Shown here: piece after piece, positions 53,476 to 62,572 of the stretch
Layout of the letters: each line of letters opens with the position of its first letter
How positions within the stretch are numbered: position 1 is the first letter of the stretch
Source: Shimia sp. SK013
GTDB taxonomy: Bacteria > Pseudomonadota > Alphaproteobacteria > Rhodobacterales > Rhodobacteraceae
Assembly (NCBI RefSeq): GCF_001292625.1
Contig: NZ_LAJH01000006.1
Location: 19,981-83,980 of the forward strand
Direction of reading: 5' to 3'
DNA length: 64,000 nucleotides
Made by a program: the position numbers and the translations under genes
Notes under the pieces: model-generated
Told to the model about the DNA's origin: nothing
What the model saw: the letters and a program-made list of their open reading frames with translations, nothing else
Database searches by the model: none

Positions 53476-54486
53476 TTGGGCGTTTGGCAATCATATCGGC
53501 TTCGGGTTAGACGCCGTTATCGGCTTGGCCGCTCGATCCGGAAGCGGCGCGAGTTGCGTCCGATTGTCAACCGCACGGGCAGCATCAAGCGGGACGATCT
53601 GTTGTTGTTTTCGACCCTGCGAAATGAGCTGATCCGTCTCCCGTTTTTCCTCGATTACTATCGCGACAAAGGCATCAACCATTTCCTGATCGTGGACAAT
53701 GACAGCGATGACGGCTCGCTTGAGTATTTGTCAGAGCAGCCGGATGTGTCCGTCTGGCACACTCGCAGCAGCTATAAGAAGTCGCGGTTTGGCGTGGATT
53801 GGCTGAACTGGCTGCAGTTTCGCTATGGGCACGAACATTGGTGCCTGGTGGTCGATCCCGATGAGTTCTTTATCTATCCGTTCTGCGACACGCGCCCCAT
53901 TCGGGCCCTGACCGACTGGCTGGACGCGTCCTCCATCAAATCTTTCAGCGCGATGTTGCTGGATATGTATCCGCGTGGGCCAATCACCGAGAATCCCTAT
54001 CGCTCCGGGCAAGACCCTTTGGACATCGCGTGCTGGTTCGATGCCGGCAATTACACGATGTCCAAGAACGCCGCTTATGGAAACCTCTGGATTCAGGGCG
54101 GTCCGCGTTCGCGGGTGTTTTTCCCCGACAATCCGGAGCTGGCGCCAGCGTTGAACAAGATCCCGTTGGTGAAATGGAACCGCCGCTATACCTATGTGAG
54201 CTCTACTCACATGTTGCTGCCGCGCGGACTCAATCAGGTTTACGATGAATGGGGCGGCGAAAAAGCGTCGGGCCTTTTGTTGCATGCCAAGTTCATCGAC
54301 ACGTTCACCGCAAAAGCCGAGGAAGAGTTGCGACGCAACATGCACTATTCGGCGAGCGTGGAATACCACGCCTATGCGGAACGGCTTCGGGACAACCCCG
54401 AGCTTTGGTGCAAGTGGAGTGAAAAATACATCAACTGGCGCCAGCTTGAGATTTTGGGCCTCATGTCCAAGGGGAACTGGGCATGA
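53476..54486 (+). CDS. Family 2-like glycosyltransferase with DPDEFF motif
   Basis: A 336-residue GT-A protein related to the Glyco_tranf_2_4/GT92-like group. It has LLFSTLRNELIRLPFFLDYY, HFLIVDNDSDDGS and the metal motif VVDPDEFFIYPF. A TTG start at 53476 is the only possibility because a stop lies four codons upstream in frame; AAGGAA is five bases before it. It is followed by an ATGA overlap to the next gene. The sugar is unknown. Confidence 0.8.
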   Translation: MGVWQSYRLRVRRRYRLGRSIRKRRELRPIVNRTGSIKRDDLLLFSTLRNELIRLPFFLDYYRDKGINHFLIVDNDSDDGSLEYLSEQPDVSVWHTRSSYKKSRFGVDWLNWLQFRYGHEHWCLVVDPDEFFIYPFCDTRPIRALTDWLDASSIKSFSAMLLDMYPRGPITENPYRSGQDPLDIACWFDAGNYTMSKNAAYGNLWIQGGPRSRVFFPDNPELAPALNKIPLVKWNRRYTYVSSTHMLLPRGLNQVYDEWGGEKASGLLLHAKFIDTFTAKAEEELRRNMHYSASVEYHAYAERLRDNPELWCKWSEKYINWRQLEILGLMSKGNWA

Positions 54487-56180
54487 GCGTGGGAATTCTG
54501 ATGTTGGTGCACACCGCGTTTGGCCGAGCCGAGCAGGTGGCGCGACATTGGAATAAATACGGCTGCCCTGTGGTTATCCACGTGGATGCCACTGTGAAAC
54601 CCAAGCAATACAAACGCTTTGTCAAAGCGCTGGAAGATCTGCCTGACGTCAAATTTTGCAAACGCCACAAATGTGAATGGGGCGCTTGGGGCTTGGTGGC
54701 GGCGTCACAATCCGCGGCCGAGATGATGTTGCACGAGTTTCCCAGCGTGCGGCATGTTTATCTGACGTCGGGGTCCTGTTTGCCGCTGCGACCGGTGCAG
54801 GAATTGAAAGACTATCTCAAGGCCCGCCCGCGCACAGATTTTATCGAAAGCGCGACGACGGCGGATGTACCGTGGACCGTCGGCGGTTTGGACGCAGAGC
54901 GGTTTACGCTGCATTTCCCATTCTCATGGAAGCGCAATCGCTATCTGTTTGACAAGTGGGTCGATATTCAGCGGTTCCTGCGCATCAAGCGGCGCATTCC
55001 GCATGGCATTGTGCCGCATATGGGCAGCCAGTGGTGGTGCCTGACACGCCAGACCTTGTCGGCCATCCTTGAGGACCCTGAACGCGCAACGTTTGATAAG
55101 TATTTTAGTCGCGTCTGGATTCCGGACGAAAGCTACTTCCAGACTCTGTCGCGGCTGTATTCGACAAAGATCGAAAGCCGGTCTTTGACGCTGTCGAAAT
55201 TCGACTTTCAGGGCAAACCGCATATTTTCTACGACGACCATCTGCAGCTGTTGCGGCGGTCCGATTGTTTTGTGGCGCGCAAGATCTGGCCGCAGGCCAA
55301 CAAGCTTTACAATGGCTTCATGCGGGACCCTGAGGGCGCCATCAAGATGAGCGAGCCGAACCCTGCCAAGATCGACCGGATCTTTGCCAAAGCGGTGGAA
55401 CGGCGGACCAAGGGCCGAACGGGGCTTTATATGCAGAGCCGCTACCCCAACGAGGGATGGGAAAACGGCATGACCTTTGGCCGCTATTCGGTGTTTCACG
55501 GCTTTTCCGAGCTGTTTGAGGATTTTGAAACCTGGCTGGGACGGACCACCGGGGCGCAGGTGCACGGGCACGTATTCGCGCCGGAACGGGCGGAATTCTC
55601 CGGTCGGCAGCGGGTGATAAACGGCGCGCTCAGCAGCTCTCCGAAGCTGCGCGATTATCATTCGATTGCCTTTCTGTCGAACCTGATCTGGAATACCCGT
55701 GGTGAGCGGCAGTGTTTTCAGGTGGGACCGCGCGATGAAGGTGCGCCGATTTGGTTCATCGCCAAAGACCCCAATGCGCAGGTCAGTGTGATCAGCGGCG
55801 CTTGGGCTGTGCCGTTGTTTAAGTCGAACCTGAATTTCACCGACATCCGGGCAGAGGCCGCGCGACTGCAAAAGCTGGAAAACCTGCAACTCTTTGCGCT
55901 GCGCTCGCCCTATGCCAAAGCGCGGGTGCGGATTTGGACCATGGCGGAGTTCATCGAAGCCCCGATGGAGCCGTTGCAGACCATCATCGACGAGATCGGT
56001 ATTGATCGGGCCCGTCGCCTGTCAGAGGCACCGCGCATGACCGATCTAAGCGGTTTCGGTCAGTTCCTTCAAAACCTCAAGAACCAGGGGATGCACCCCT
56101 ATCTGATGGGAGACTTTCCTGTCGAACAACCCGAAGGCGGGCAGAAAAAGCCGCCTCGCAAACCTTATCTGGTGCAGTAA
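54483..56180 (+). CDS. Core-2/I-branching (GT14-like) glycosyltransferase with extra C-terminal domain
   Basis: A 565-residue protein. Residues 1-260 resemble beta-1,6-N-acetylglucosaminyltransferases (ILMLVHTAFGRAEQVARHW, YLTSGSCLPLRPVQELKDYL, GSQWWCLTRQTL, WIPDESYFQTL). Residues about 290-565 form a second region with no motif I recognise. This layout is seen in other Rhodobacteraceae. It may build branches on the surface polysaccharide. It overlaps its upstream neighbour by four bases and precedes the sulfotransferase by six. Confidence 0.82.
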   Translation: MSVGILMLVHTAFGRAEQVARHWNKYGCPVVIHVDATVKPKQYKRFVKALEDLPDVKFCKRHKCEWGAWGLVAASQSAAEMMLHEFPSVRHVYLTSGSCLPLRPVQELKDYLKARPRTDFIESATTADVPWTVGGLDAERFTLHFPFSWKRNRYLFDKWVDIQRFLRIKRRIPHGIVPHMGSQWWCLTRQTLSAILEDPERATFDKYFSRVWIPDESYFQTLSRLYSTKIESRSLTLSKFDFQGKPHIFYDDHLQLLRRSDCFVARKIWPQANKLYNGFMRDPEGAIKMSEPNPAKIDRIFAKAVERRTKGRTGLYMQSRYPNEGWENGMTFGRYSVFHGFSELFEDFETWLGRTTGAQVHGHVFAPERAEFSGRQRVINGALSSSPKLRDYHSIAFLSNLIWNTRGERQCFQVGPRDEGAPIWFIAKDPNAQVSVISGAWAVPLFKSNLNFTDIRAEAARLQKLENLQLFALRSPYAKARVRIWTMAEFIEAPMEPLQTIIDEIGIDRARRLSEAPRMTDLSGFGQFLQNLKNQGMHPYLMGDFPVEQPEGGQKKPPRKPYLVQ

Positions 56181-56186
56181 ACCCGT

Positions 56187-57611
56187 ATGTCCAAGTTTGA
56201 TTATTTTGTGGTGTTTGCAGAGATGCGCACCGGGTCCAACTTTCTGGAAACCAACATCAACGCTTTTGATGCGCTCAGCTGTCACGGTGAGGCATTCAAT
56301 CCGCATTTTATCGGGTATCCGAACCGAGATGACGTGCTTGGCGTCACGCTGGAGCAGCGCACAGCCGATCCGGTGGCGTTGTTACGCGCCATCAAAGAAG
56401 AGCCCGGTGTGTTGTCGGGGTTTCGATATTTTCATGACCACGATCCGCGTGTGTTGGACACCTGTTTAAACGATCCGCGCTGCGCCAAAATTGTTCTGAC
56501 GCGCAATCCGCTGGACAGTTACGTCAGCTGGAAAATCGCGCAGGCCACCGGCCAGTGGAAGCTGACGGATGTGCGGCGGCGCAAGGACAGCAAGGTGCGG
56601 TTTGACGGGCCGGAGTTCAAACGCCACGTCGAGGATTTGCAGGACTTTCAGGTGACGTTGATGAAGGCGCTGCAGACCAGCGGGCAGACTGCGTTTTACG
56701 TGGCCTATGAGGATCTGCAGGACATCGACGTGATGAACGGTCTGGCACGGTATCTGGGCGTTGATGAAACGCTGCCGGCCCTAGACAAATCGCTTAAGCG
56801 GCAAAACCCCAGCGCGGTGTCGGAAAAAGTGTCAAATTTTGCCGAGGTGTCGTTGGCTTTGGCGGATTTGGACCGGTTCAATCTGAACCGCACCCCGAAT
56901 TTCGAACCCCGCCGCGGGTCGGTGGTGCCGACCTATCTGGCCGGCGCGGTGGTGCCGTTGATGTATATGCCAGTGCGCTCGGGCCCTGAGGAACAGGTCG
57001 CGGCCTGGCTGGCGGCGCTGGATTCGGTAACCACCAACGGACTGATGACGGATTTTTCTCAGAAGACCCTGCGCAAATGGAAACGCAGCAACAAAGGGCA
57101 TCGCACCTTTACTGTGGTGCGCCATCCTGTGGCGCGGGTGCACGCGGCGTTCTGTTCGCGCATTCTGAGGACCGACGAGGGCAGCTACTCCAAAATTCGC
57201 AACACGCTGCGCAGGGTGCATAAGCTGCCGCTTCCCAAAGAGGGGCCGGGGCCGGACTATGACGTTGCTGCGCATCGGGCGGCGTTTCTGGCGTTTCTGG
57301 ATTTTGTCAAAGCGAACCTGCAGGGGCAGACCGGCATCCGGCAAGATGCGCATTGGGCGACTCAGTCCGGTGCGATGAGGGGATTCGGTGATTTCGCTTT
57401 GCCGGATATGATCGTCCGCGAGGAGGAAATGGGCAGCTATCTTCCCGCGCTGGCGATGCAGGTGGGGCGCAAATCCGTACCTGATTTGCTGCCCGCGAAA
57501 CCGGACACGCCGATTGCTTTGGAAGCGATTTATGACGAGGAGATCGAAAGCCGGGTACGCGACATTTATCAACGCGACTATATGGTCTTTGGTTTTGAAA
57601 AATGGCGCTGA
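56187..57611 (+). CDS. Two-domain sulfotransferase
   Basis: A 474-residue protein. The N-terminal domain (1-235) is a Stf0/NodH-like sulfotransferase with the PAPS 5' site EMRTGSNFLETN and the 3'-phosphate site IVLTRNPLDSYVSW. The C-terminal domain (about 250-474) resembles a Sulfotransfer_2 domain: TFTVVRHPVARVHAAFCSRI and a tail RDIYQRDYMVFGF. In this second domain the 5' site (MPVRSGPEEQVA) is altered, so it may be degenerate. It probably sulfates the polysaccharide made by its neighbours. The product PAP is a substrate of CysQ (42915). Confidence 0.83.
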   Translation: MSKFDYFVVFAEMRTGSNFLETNINAFDALSCHGEAFNPHFIGYPNRDDVLGVTLEQRTADPVALLRAIKEEPGVLSGFRYFHDHDPRVLDTCLNDPRCAKIVLTRNPLDSYVSWKIAQATGQWKLTDVRRRKDSKVRFDGPEFKRHVEDLQDFQVTLMKALQTSGQTAFYVAYEDLQDIDVMNGLARYLGVDETLPALDKSLKRQNPSAVSEKVSNFAEVSLALADLDRFNLNRTPNFEPRRGSVVPTYLAGAVVPLMYMPVRSGPEEQVAAWLAALDSVTTNGLMTDFSQKTLRKWKRSNKGHRTFTVVRHPVARVHAAFCSRILRTDEGSYSKIRNTLRRVHKLPLPKEGPGPDYDVAAHRAAFLAFLDFVKANLQGQTGIRQDAHWATQSGAMRGFGDFALPDMIVREEEMGSYLPALAMQVGRKSVPDLLPAKPDTPIALEAIYDEEIESRVRDIYQRDYMVFGFEKWR

Positions 57612-57668
57612 GGTCTTGAGCCTATTTCGGGCGCTCAGAATGGTCAGTTTCCAGATTGATCAGGCGGA

Positions 57669-58133
57669 TTACGCCGCCTGAACTTTGTCGGTTTCTGTCA
57701 GAATGGCGAACAAAGTGCTCGCGTTCTGGTTGGCCCGCAGCTTGGTACAGATCGCAGGATCCCGCAGGCTGCGCGACACGCGAGCCAAAGCCTTGAGGTG
57801 TTCAACACCTGCGTCTTCGGGCGCAAACAACGCGAAAGCGATGTCCACCGGCTGACGGTCTACGGAATTGAAATCAACAGGTTTTTCCAAAAGGATAAAC
57901 GCGCCGATGACGCTGTCTATTTCAGGCAGGCGGGCGTGCGGCAGCGCGACGCCCTGACCGACACCCGTTGGCCCGAGGGCCTCGCGTTCTTGCAGGGCCT
58001 CAGCGACACGCGGCGCGGACAACCCATAGGTCGCCGCCGCAAGGTCGCCGAATTCCTGAAGCAAACGCTTTCTGCTTGAGGCGGCCGTAACTACTTTGAC
58101 CGCCTCTGGCTTGAGGATCGATGATAGGTCCAT
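57669..58133 (-). CDS. ptsN: PTS IIA-like nitrogen-regulatory protein
   Basis: A 154-residue EIIA(Ntr) protein; the phosphorylated residue is His66 in GVALPHARLPE. It acts in a regulatory phosphorelay affecting nitrogen, potassium and carbon metabolism, without sugar transport. It follows hpf on the minus strand in the conserved lpt-hpf-ptsN order. The rpoN gene, which lies in this cluster in many proteobacteria, is missing here. Confidence 0.94.
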   Translation of the reverse strand: MDLSSILKPEAVKVVTAASSRKRLLQEFGDLAAATYGLSAPRVAEALQEREALGPTGVGQGVALPHARLPEIDSVIGAFILLEKPVDFNSVDRQPVDIAFALFAPEDAGVEHLKALARVSRSLRDPAICTKLRANQNASTLFAILTETDKVQAA

Positions 58134-58174
58134 CTTGCCTGTTTCTCCGGACGCGGGACCATGCCCTCATCGCT

Positions 58175-58744
58175 TTATGTCTGCGGATCAACCCAGCCGA
58201 TATTGCCGTCCTCACGGCGATAGACCACGTTCAACCCACCTTTGGCTTCGTTCTTGAAAACCAATACGGGGGCTCCGGCAAGTTCCATCTGCATCACTGC
58301 TTCACCAACGCTCAGAGATGGGATCTTGGTTTCCATCTCGGCGACGATGACAGGCTGCAGAGTTTCGGGCTCGGCCTCGTGGTCTTCTTGTTCAGGCGCG
58401 AGGATATACGCGGCTGCACCGAAAAGTTCAACCGGATCTTGGCGTTCCTTGTGATGATCCTTCAACCGACGCTTGTAGCGGCGCAGTTGTTTGTCCATCT
58501 TTTCGCCGCACTGGTCAAAAGCGGCATAGATTTCAGTGGCATGGGCCTTGGCTTGCGCCGTCAGGCCTGTCGACAGGTGGACGGTGGCCTCGCAAACATA
58601 TTCATGAGCGCTTTTGGAAAACACAATATTCGCATCTGTTGGACGACCGGCATATTTTTCTAAAACCTCACTGAGCTCAGTTTTTACATGAGTCTGCAGT
58701 GCTTCGCCGACGTCGATTTGTTTTCCGGTAATTTGGTAACGCAT
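58175..58744 (-). CDS. hpf: Long-form ribosome hibernation promoting factor
   Basis: A 189-residue protein that pairs ribosomes into inactive 100S dimers in starvation. Residues 1-100 are the S30AE domain (YQITGKQIDVGEALQTHV); after an acidic linker, residues 130-189 are the dimerisation domain (KIPSLSVGEAVMQMELAG, VVYRREDGNIGWVDP). AAGGAG precedes the ATG by six bases, and a promoter candidate lies 160 bases upstream. Confidence 0.94.
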   Translation of the reverse strand: MRYQITGKQIDVGEALQTHVKTELSEVLEKYAGRPTDANIVFSKSAHEYVCEATVHLSTGLTAQAKAHATEIYAAFDQCGEKMDKQLRRYKRRLKDHHKERQDPVELFGAAAYILAPEQEDHEAEPETLQPVIVAEMETKIPSLSVGEAVMQMELAGAPVLVFKNEAKGGLNVVYRREDGNIGWVDPQT

Positions 58745-58906
58745 CCTGTCTCCTTTTCGATGACATGTCGAACCATGGGCCGCAGGCCCAAAAATATTCA
58801 GGTTCGAATGCTGGAATTCGACAATTCACACTCTGCAATATGACTTGGCCTTTTGAAGAAGGTCATCTGCGTCACAGCGAAGGGTGGCTGAATTGTCATA
58901 AAGTAT

Positions 58907-58935
58907 ATTTGAGTATTCTGACCGCCGAGAGTCAA
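58907..58935 (-). promoter_or_regulatory. Candidate hpf-ptsN promoter
   Basis: On the minus strand TTGACT (58935-58930), a 17-base spacer and TCAAAT (58912-58907). It lies in the 231-base gap between lptB and hpf, which holds no gene on either strand that I can support, and makes hpf-ptsN separable from the lpt operon. Confidence 0.4.
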
Positions 58936-58975
58936 TGACGCGCGTCAAAAATGCGCCAAATTTCGCTGCCTAATG

Positions 58976-59734
58976 TTACGAAATCCGAAAGTTGTCGCCC
59001 AGATAAACCCGGCGCACGTTTTCGTTTTCCACAACCTCTTCGGGCGTGCCTGACATCAGAACCTTGCCGTCATGCAGAATGTAGGCCCGATCCACGATTT
59101 CGAGGGTTTCGCGCACGTTGTGGTCGGTGATCAGCACGCCGATGCCGCGCTTTTTCAGGTCGGACACAAGATGGCGAATGTCACCCACAGAGATCGGGTC
59201 AACCCCGGCAAAAGGTTCATCAAGTAAGAGGTATTTGGGATCTGCAGCCAGACACCGCGCGATTTCAACGCGGCGCCGTTCGCCACCCGACAAGGCCAGA
59301 GCAGGCGCGCGACGCAGGTGTTCGATAGAGAATTCGCTAAGCAGCTCTTCGAGGCGCTCGCGGCGTTTGTGGCGGTCCTTTTGAGTGATGTCGAGAATGG
59401 CGGTGATGTTGTCTTCGACCGAAAGACCGCGAAAGATCGACATTTCCTGCGGCAGATAGCCGATGCCAAGTTTGGCGCGGCGGTACATCGGCAAAGTCGT
59501 GGCATCCACGCCGTCAATCACCACGCGCCCGCCTTCGGGCTGCAAAAGCCCCGCGACCGCGTAAAACGTTGTGGTCTTGCCGCTGCCATTTGGGCCGAGC
59601 AAGCCGACCACCTCACCGCGGTTCAGTTCCATGGAGAAATCGCGGATCACGACACGCTTGCGATAGGCTTTGCGCAGGCTTTCTACCCTGAGGCCTGACT
59701 GCCCTTCGGTCACAGCAAGATCGGGCTTCGCCAT
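58976..59734 (-). CDS. lptB: LPS export ABC transporter ATPase LptB
   Basis: A 252-residue ATPase that powers LPS extraction from the inner membrane with LptFG (not in the window). Walker [10 protein letters not shown], signature LSGGERRR, Walker [14 protein letters not shown] and the H-loop [11 protein letters not shown] are intact. [18 protein letters not shown] is typical of LptB. It begins two bases after lptA. Confidence 0.95.
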   Translation of the reverse strand: MAKPDLAVTEGQSGLRVESLRKAYRKRVVIRDFSMELNRGEVVGLLGPNGSGKTTTFYAVAGLLQPEGGRVVIDGVDATTLPMYRRAKLGIGYLPQEMSIFRGLSVEDNITAILDITQKDRHKRRERLEELLSEFSIEHLRRAPALALSGGERRRVEIARCLAADPKYLLLDEPFAGVDPISVGDIRHLVSDLKKRGIGVLITDHNVRETLEIVDRAYILHDGKVLMSGTPEEVVENENVRRVYLGDNFRIS

Positions 59735-59736
59735 GC

Positions 59737-60213
59737 TTACTGGTTCCTCAGAATGGTTTTGACCCGACCATGCATCTCGGCGGTATTCGATTTCAGATCA
59801 ACTGTCATTTCGTCTGCAGAAATTGAAGTATTTTCCTGCAATATCATGACGTTACCTGTCATGTGTACAGAGCCGTCTTCGATGCTGTACTCGGCTTTTT
59901 CGGCCTCTGCGATGTCCGTGCCTTGTACCAAAAGAACGTCCCCTTCGGCGATCAGGCGGGCAATGCCAACAGTGCCGGTACTATAATGCACATTCACTTT
60001 GTTGGCGGTCATATGCATTTCGCCCTGAACAATTTTGACATTCCCGGAGAAAATCGCGCTGCCGTCGTTTTGATTAACCGACAAGCTGTCCGCGGTGACT
60101 TCGACCGGCAAGGCGCTGTCTTGCTGCATATTGCCAAAACCAACTTGGAACCCTTGGGCAGAGGCCATTGCCGGAAACAGGCTGATGACTAGAATGAGCA
60201 GCGTACGCAGCAT
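59737..60213 (-). CDS. lptA: Periplasmic LPS transport protein LptA
   Basis: A 158-residue beta-jellyroll protein forming the bridge that carries LPS across the periplasm. The signal sequence ends ASAQ (about 19). The OstA/LptA phrases [35 protein letters not shown] are cited by their ends ([22 protein letters not shown]). It lies between lptC and lptB with gaps of two to three bases, so the three are made together. Confidence 0.92.
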   Translation of the reverse strand: MLRTLLILVISLFPAMASAQGFQVGFGNMQQDSALPVEVTADSLSVNQNDGSAIFSGNVKIVQGEMHMTANKVNVHYSTGTVGIARLIAEGDVLLVQGTDIAEAEKAEYSIEDGSVHMTGNVMILQENTSISADEMTVDLKSNTAEMHGRVKTILRNQ

Positions 60214-60216
60214 GTT

Positions 60217-60834
60217 TTACGGGTCCTTTGTCGTCGTTTCGGGCGTGTATAGCAGTCGCACACCTTTTGTGAAAAACAAATAGATATCATCACTTTCACC
60301 TGCGGGCCGGATCGCCATGCGGCCGGCATCCAGCTGTCCGAAGCCCATCGTCGCGCTCACAGGTCCGCCGGTTTCGGCGCGCACCTGGTCCAAACTCATG
60401 GTCAAAGAGTCGGTGTCCAGTTTCAGTCCGGAACTTGTGGTGATGCGCACGCCATCCTCAAGCAACAGGTCCTGAAACGCGCCGTCCATCTCGCCGTGTT
60501 CCGCCAAGACGGTGATCATCTGCCCATTGGTCAGGGTGATGCGCGTGTCCAGATCTTCGGCCACAATGCGGGAGGGTTCTTCGGGGTCGGGGTTGGCTTT
60601 GGCCGCGGTGACAGCCACCAGATGACCGCTGCTGGTCTGGGATGAAAACGAGGGTGCCGTTACTTGTTGGTCGCGCAGGCGTGTCTCCAGCTCGATGTCG
60701 GCAAAGGGAATTGCGCTCTCCAGATCGATGGTGCGGGGCACAAGGAACATGGTCGCCAGCAGCGCCAGCGCCAGCAAAGGCAGGATGACCTTGAGCAAGG
60801 CCACCATGTTTGAATATGTGAATCCCCCCGCCAT
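60217..60834 (-). CDS. lptC: LPS export protein LptC
   Basis: A 205-residue bitopic inner-membrane protein. One membrane helix lies at about residues 12-30 (LKVILPLLALALLATMFLV), followed by a periplasmic jellyroll domain. LptC hands LPS to LptA. Sequence conservation is low in this family; identification rests on fold pattern, length and its position before lptA. Confidence 0.9.
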   Translation of the reverse strand: MAGGFTYSNMVALLKVILPLLALALLATMFLVPRTIDLESAIPFADIELETRLRDQQVTAPSFSSQTSSGHLVAVTAAKANPDPEEPSRIVAEDLDTRITLTNGQMITVLAEHGEMDGAFQDLLLEDGVRITTSSGLKLDTDSLTMSLDQVRAETGGPVSATMGFGQLDAGRMAIRPAGESDDIYLFFTKGVRLLYTPETTTKDP

Positions 60835-60840
60835 CCGGAT

Positions 60841-61815
60841 TTAGCCGAGTCCGGCCCGCAGGCAATCGTGGATGTGCAAGATGCCTTCGGGTGTGCCGCT
60901 GCCTTCTGGGTCGACCACAAACAGACAGGTGATCTTGCGCTGGTTCATGATCGCTACAGCTTCTTCGGCCAGCGCGTTGGGCGAAATCGTTTGCGGTGCG
61001 TGTGTCATGACGTCAGCGGCAGACCGATCCAGCAAGCCGGACATATGGCGGCGCAAATCGCCGTCGGTGACGATGCCGCTTAGGGTGCCGTCGGGTCCGG
61101 TCACGCCGACAACGCCAAAACCCTTTTGACTGATCTCGATCAGCGCGTCCGACATCGGCGTCGCCTCGGTGATCAGCGGCACGGCATGGTCAGCATGCAT
61201 CAGGTCGCGTACGCGGGACAGTTGAGCGCCCAGTTTGCCACCGGGGTGAAACTCGCGAAAGTTTTCCGGCGTGAATTTGCGGTGCTCCATCAGCGCCACG
61301 GCCAAAGCATCGCCTAGCGCCAGCGTCATGGTGGTCGATGTGGTGGGCACTACGCCTGTGCCACAGGCCTCTTCGGCTTTGGGCAGGATCAGGCCGATGT
61401 CGCTTTGCTTGATCAACGTGCTTTCGGCACGGCTGGCCACCCCGATAAGCGGGATGTTGAAGCGCCGCGTGTAGGCCACAAGGTCGGCCAATTCAGGCGT
61501 TTCGCCTGAGTTGGAGAGCACCAGTGCAACGTCGCCCTGCGCCATCATGCCCAGGTCGCCGTGGCTGGCCTCGGCGGGGTGCACAAAATGCGCCGGCGTG
61601 CCGGTAGAAGCAAATGTCGCCGCGATTTTGCGGGCGATATGGCCGGATTTGCCCATTCCAGAGACAATCACCCGCCCCTTGGCTGACAAAAGCAGCGCCA
61701 CAGCTTCGCCGATTTCGGCCCCAAGGCTTTCGCCCAACAGGCGCAGCGCCTCGGTTTCGATCGACAGCACGCGTTGTGCCGTGGCGAGGAAGGTATGTTT
61801 CTCGGAATCTGTCAT
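60841..61815 (-). CDS. kdsD: D-arabinose-5-phosphate isomerase (KdsD/KpsF)
   Basis: A 324-residue enzyme that makes arabinose 5-phosphate, the Kdo precursor. The SIS domain (about 35-170) has VIVSGMGKSGHIARKIAAT, GTPAHFVHPAEASHGDLG and LSNSGETPE; two CBS domains fill residues 205-324. Its ATG overlaps the stop of the exonuclease gene by one base. Together with kdsB in this window it contributes two Kdo steps. Confidence 0.94.
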   Translation of the reverse strand: MTDSEKHTFLATAQRVLSIETEALRLLGESLGAEIGEAVALLLSAKGRVIVSGMGKSGHIARKIAATFASTGTPAHFVHPAEASHGDLGMMAQGDVALVLSNSGETPELADLVAYTRRFNIPLIGVASRAESTLIKQSDIGLILPKAEEACGTGVVPTTSTTMTLALGDALAVALMEHRKFTPENFREFHPGGKLGAQLSRVRDLMHADHAVPLITEATPMSDALIEISQKGFGVVGVTGPDGTLSGIVTDGDLRRHMSGLLDRSAADVMTHAPQTISPNALAEEAVAIMNQRKITCLFVVDPEGSGTPEGILHIHDCLRAGLG

Positions 61816-62426
61816 CAGTGGGCAAAGATGTCCTGTTCGGGCCAGCCTTCGATATCCAGCTGAGCGCGCATTGGCAGAAAGTCAAAACAGGCTTGCGCCA
61901 TGTTCATGCGGCCTTCGCGTTCCAGCCGCGTGTTTAATTCTTCGCGCAAACGGTGCAGATACAGCACGTCAGAGGCGGCGTAATCGAGTTGCGCGTTGCT
62001 CAGCTTGGGTGCGCCCCAATCGCTCATCTGCTGGTGTTTGGAAATGTCGACACCCAGCAGTTCCTGCAACAGGTTCTTGAGCCCGTGGCGATCAGTATAG
62101 GTGCGGATCAGCTTGGAGGCGATCTTGGTGCAATAGACGGGCGCGGTTACGGCCCCAAAGGTGTGAAGCAAAGCGGCGATGTCAAAACGTCCGAAGTGGA
62201 AGAGTTTCAACACGTCGGGATTTTGCAGCATGCGCACAAGATTGGGCGCGTCTGTCTGACCTTTGGAGACCTGCACAAGGTGGGCATTGCCGTCGCCGCC
62301 AGACATCTGGATCACACACAGCCGGTCGCGGTGTGGGTTAAGCCCCATGGTTTCGCAATCGATGGCCACAAAGGGGCCAAGGTCGAGCCCGTCTGGAAGG
62401 TCGTTTTGATACAGGAAGTTCGCCAT
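61815..62426 (-). CDS. rnd: Ribonuclease D-type 3'-5' exonuclease
   Basis: A 203-residue DEDD exonuclease. Catalytic acids lie in AIDCETMGLNPHRD, FHFGRFDIAALLH and YAASDVLYL. It lacks the HRDC domains of E. coli RNase D and corresponds to the short form common in alphaproteobacteria. It heads the kdsD-lptCAB operon and is divergent from the kinase-like gene. Confidence 0.9.
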   Translation of the reverse strand: MANFLYQNDLPDGLDLGPFVAIDCETMGLNPHRDRLCVIQMSGGDGNAHLVQVSKGQTDAPNLVRMLQNPDVLKLFHFGRFDIAALLHTFGAVTAPVYCTKIASKLIRTYTDRHGLKNLLQELLGVDISKHQQMSDWGAPKLSNAQLDYAASDVLYLHRLREELNTRLEREGRMNMAQACFDFLPMRAQLDIEGWPEQDIFAH

Positions 62427-62537
62427 TTTCGCCTCGGATTTGGAAGTGCCTAGGACTTACGGTGTCCGGGCCGGTGTTTCAATGTTTCATGCAGCAAAGC
62501 ACATGGGTTCACCTTTTGTAACAGATCGGCATGGGTA

Positions 62538-62566
62538 TTGTGACGTTTTGGCGAAGTTCCTATATT
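62538..62566 (+). promoter_or_regulatory. Promoter placed for a leaderless transcript
   Basis: TTGTGA (62538-62543), a 17-base spacer and TATATT (62561-62566). Transcription would begin about at 62573, the A of the next gene's ATG; no ribosome site is visible. Confidence 0.5.
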
Positions 62567-62572
62567 GCCGCC

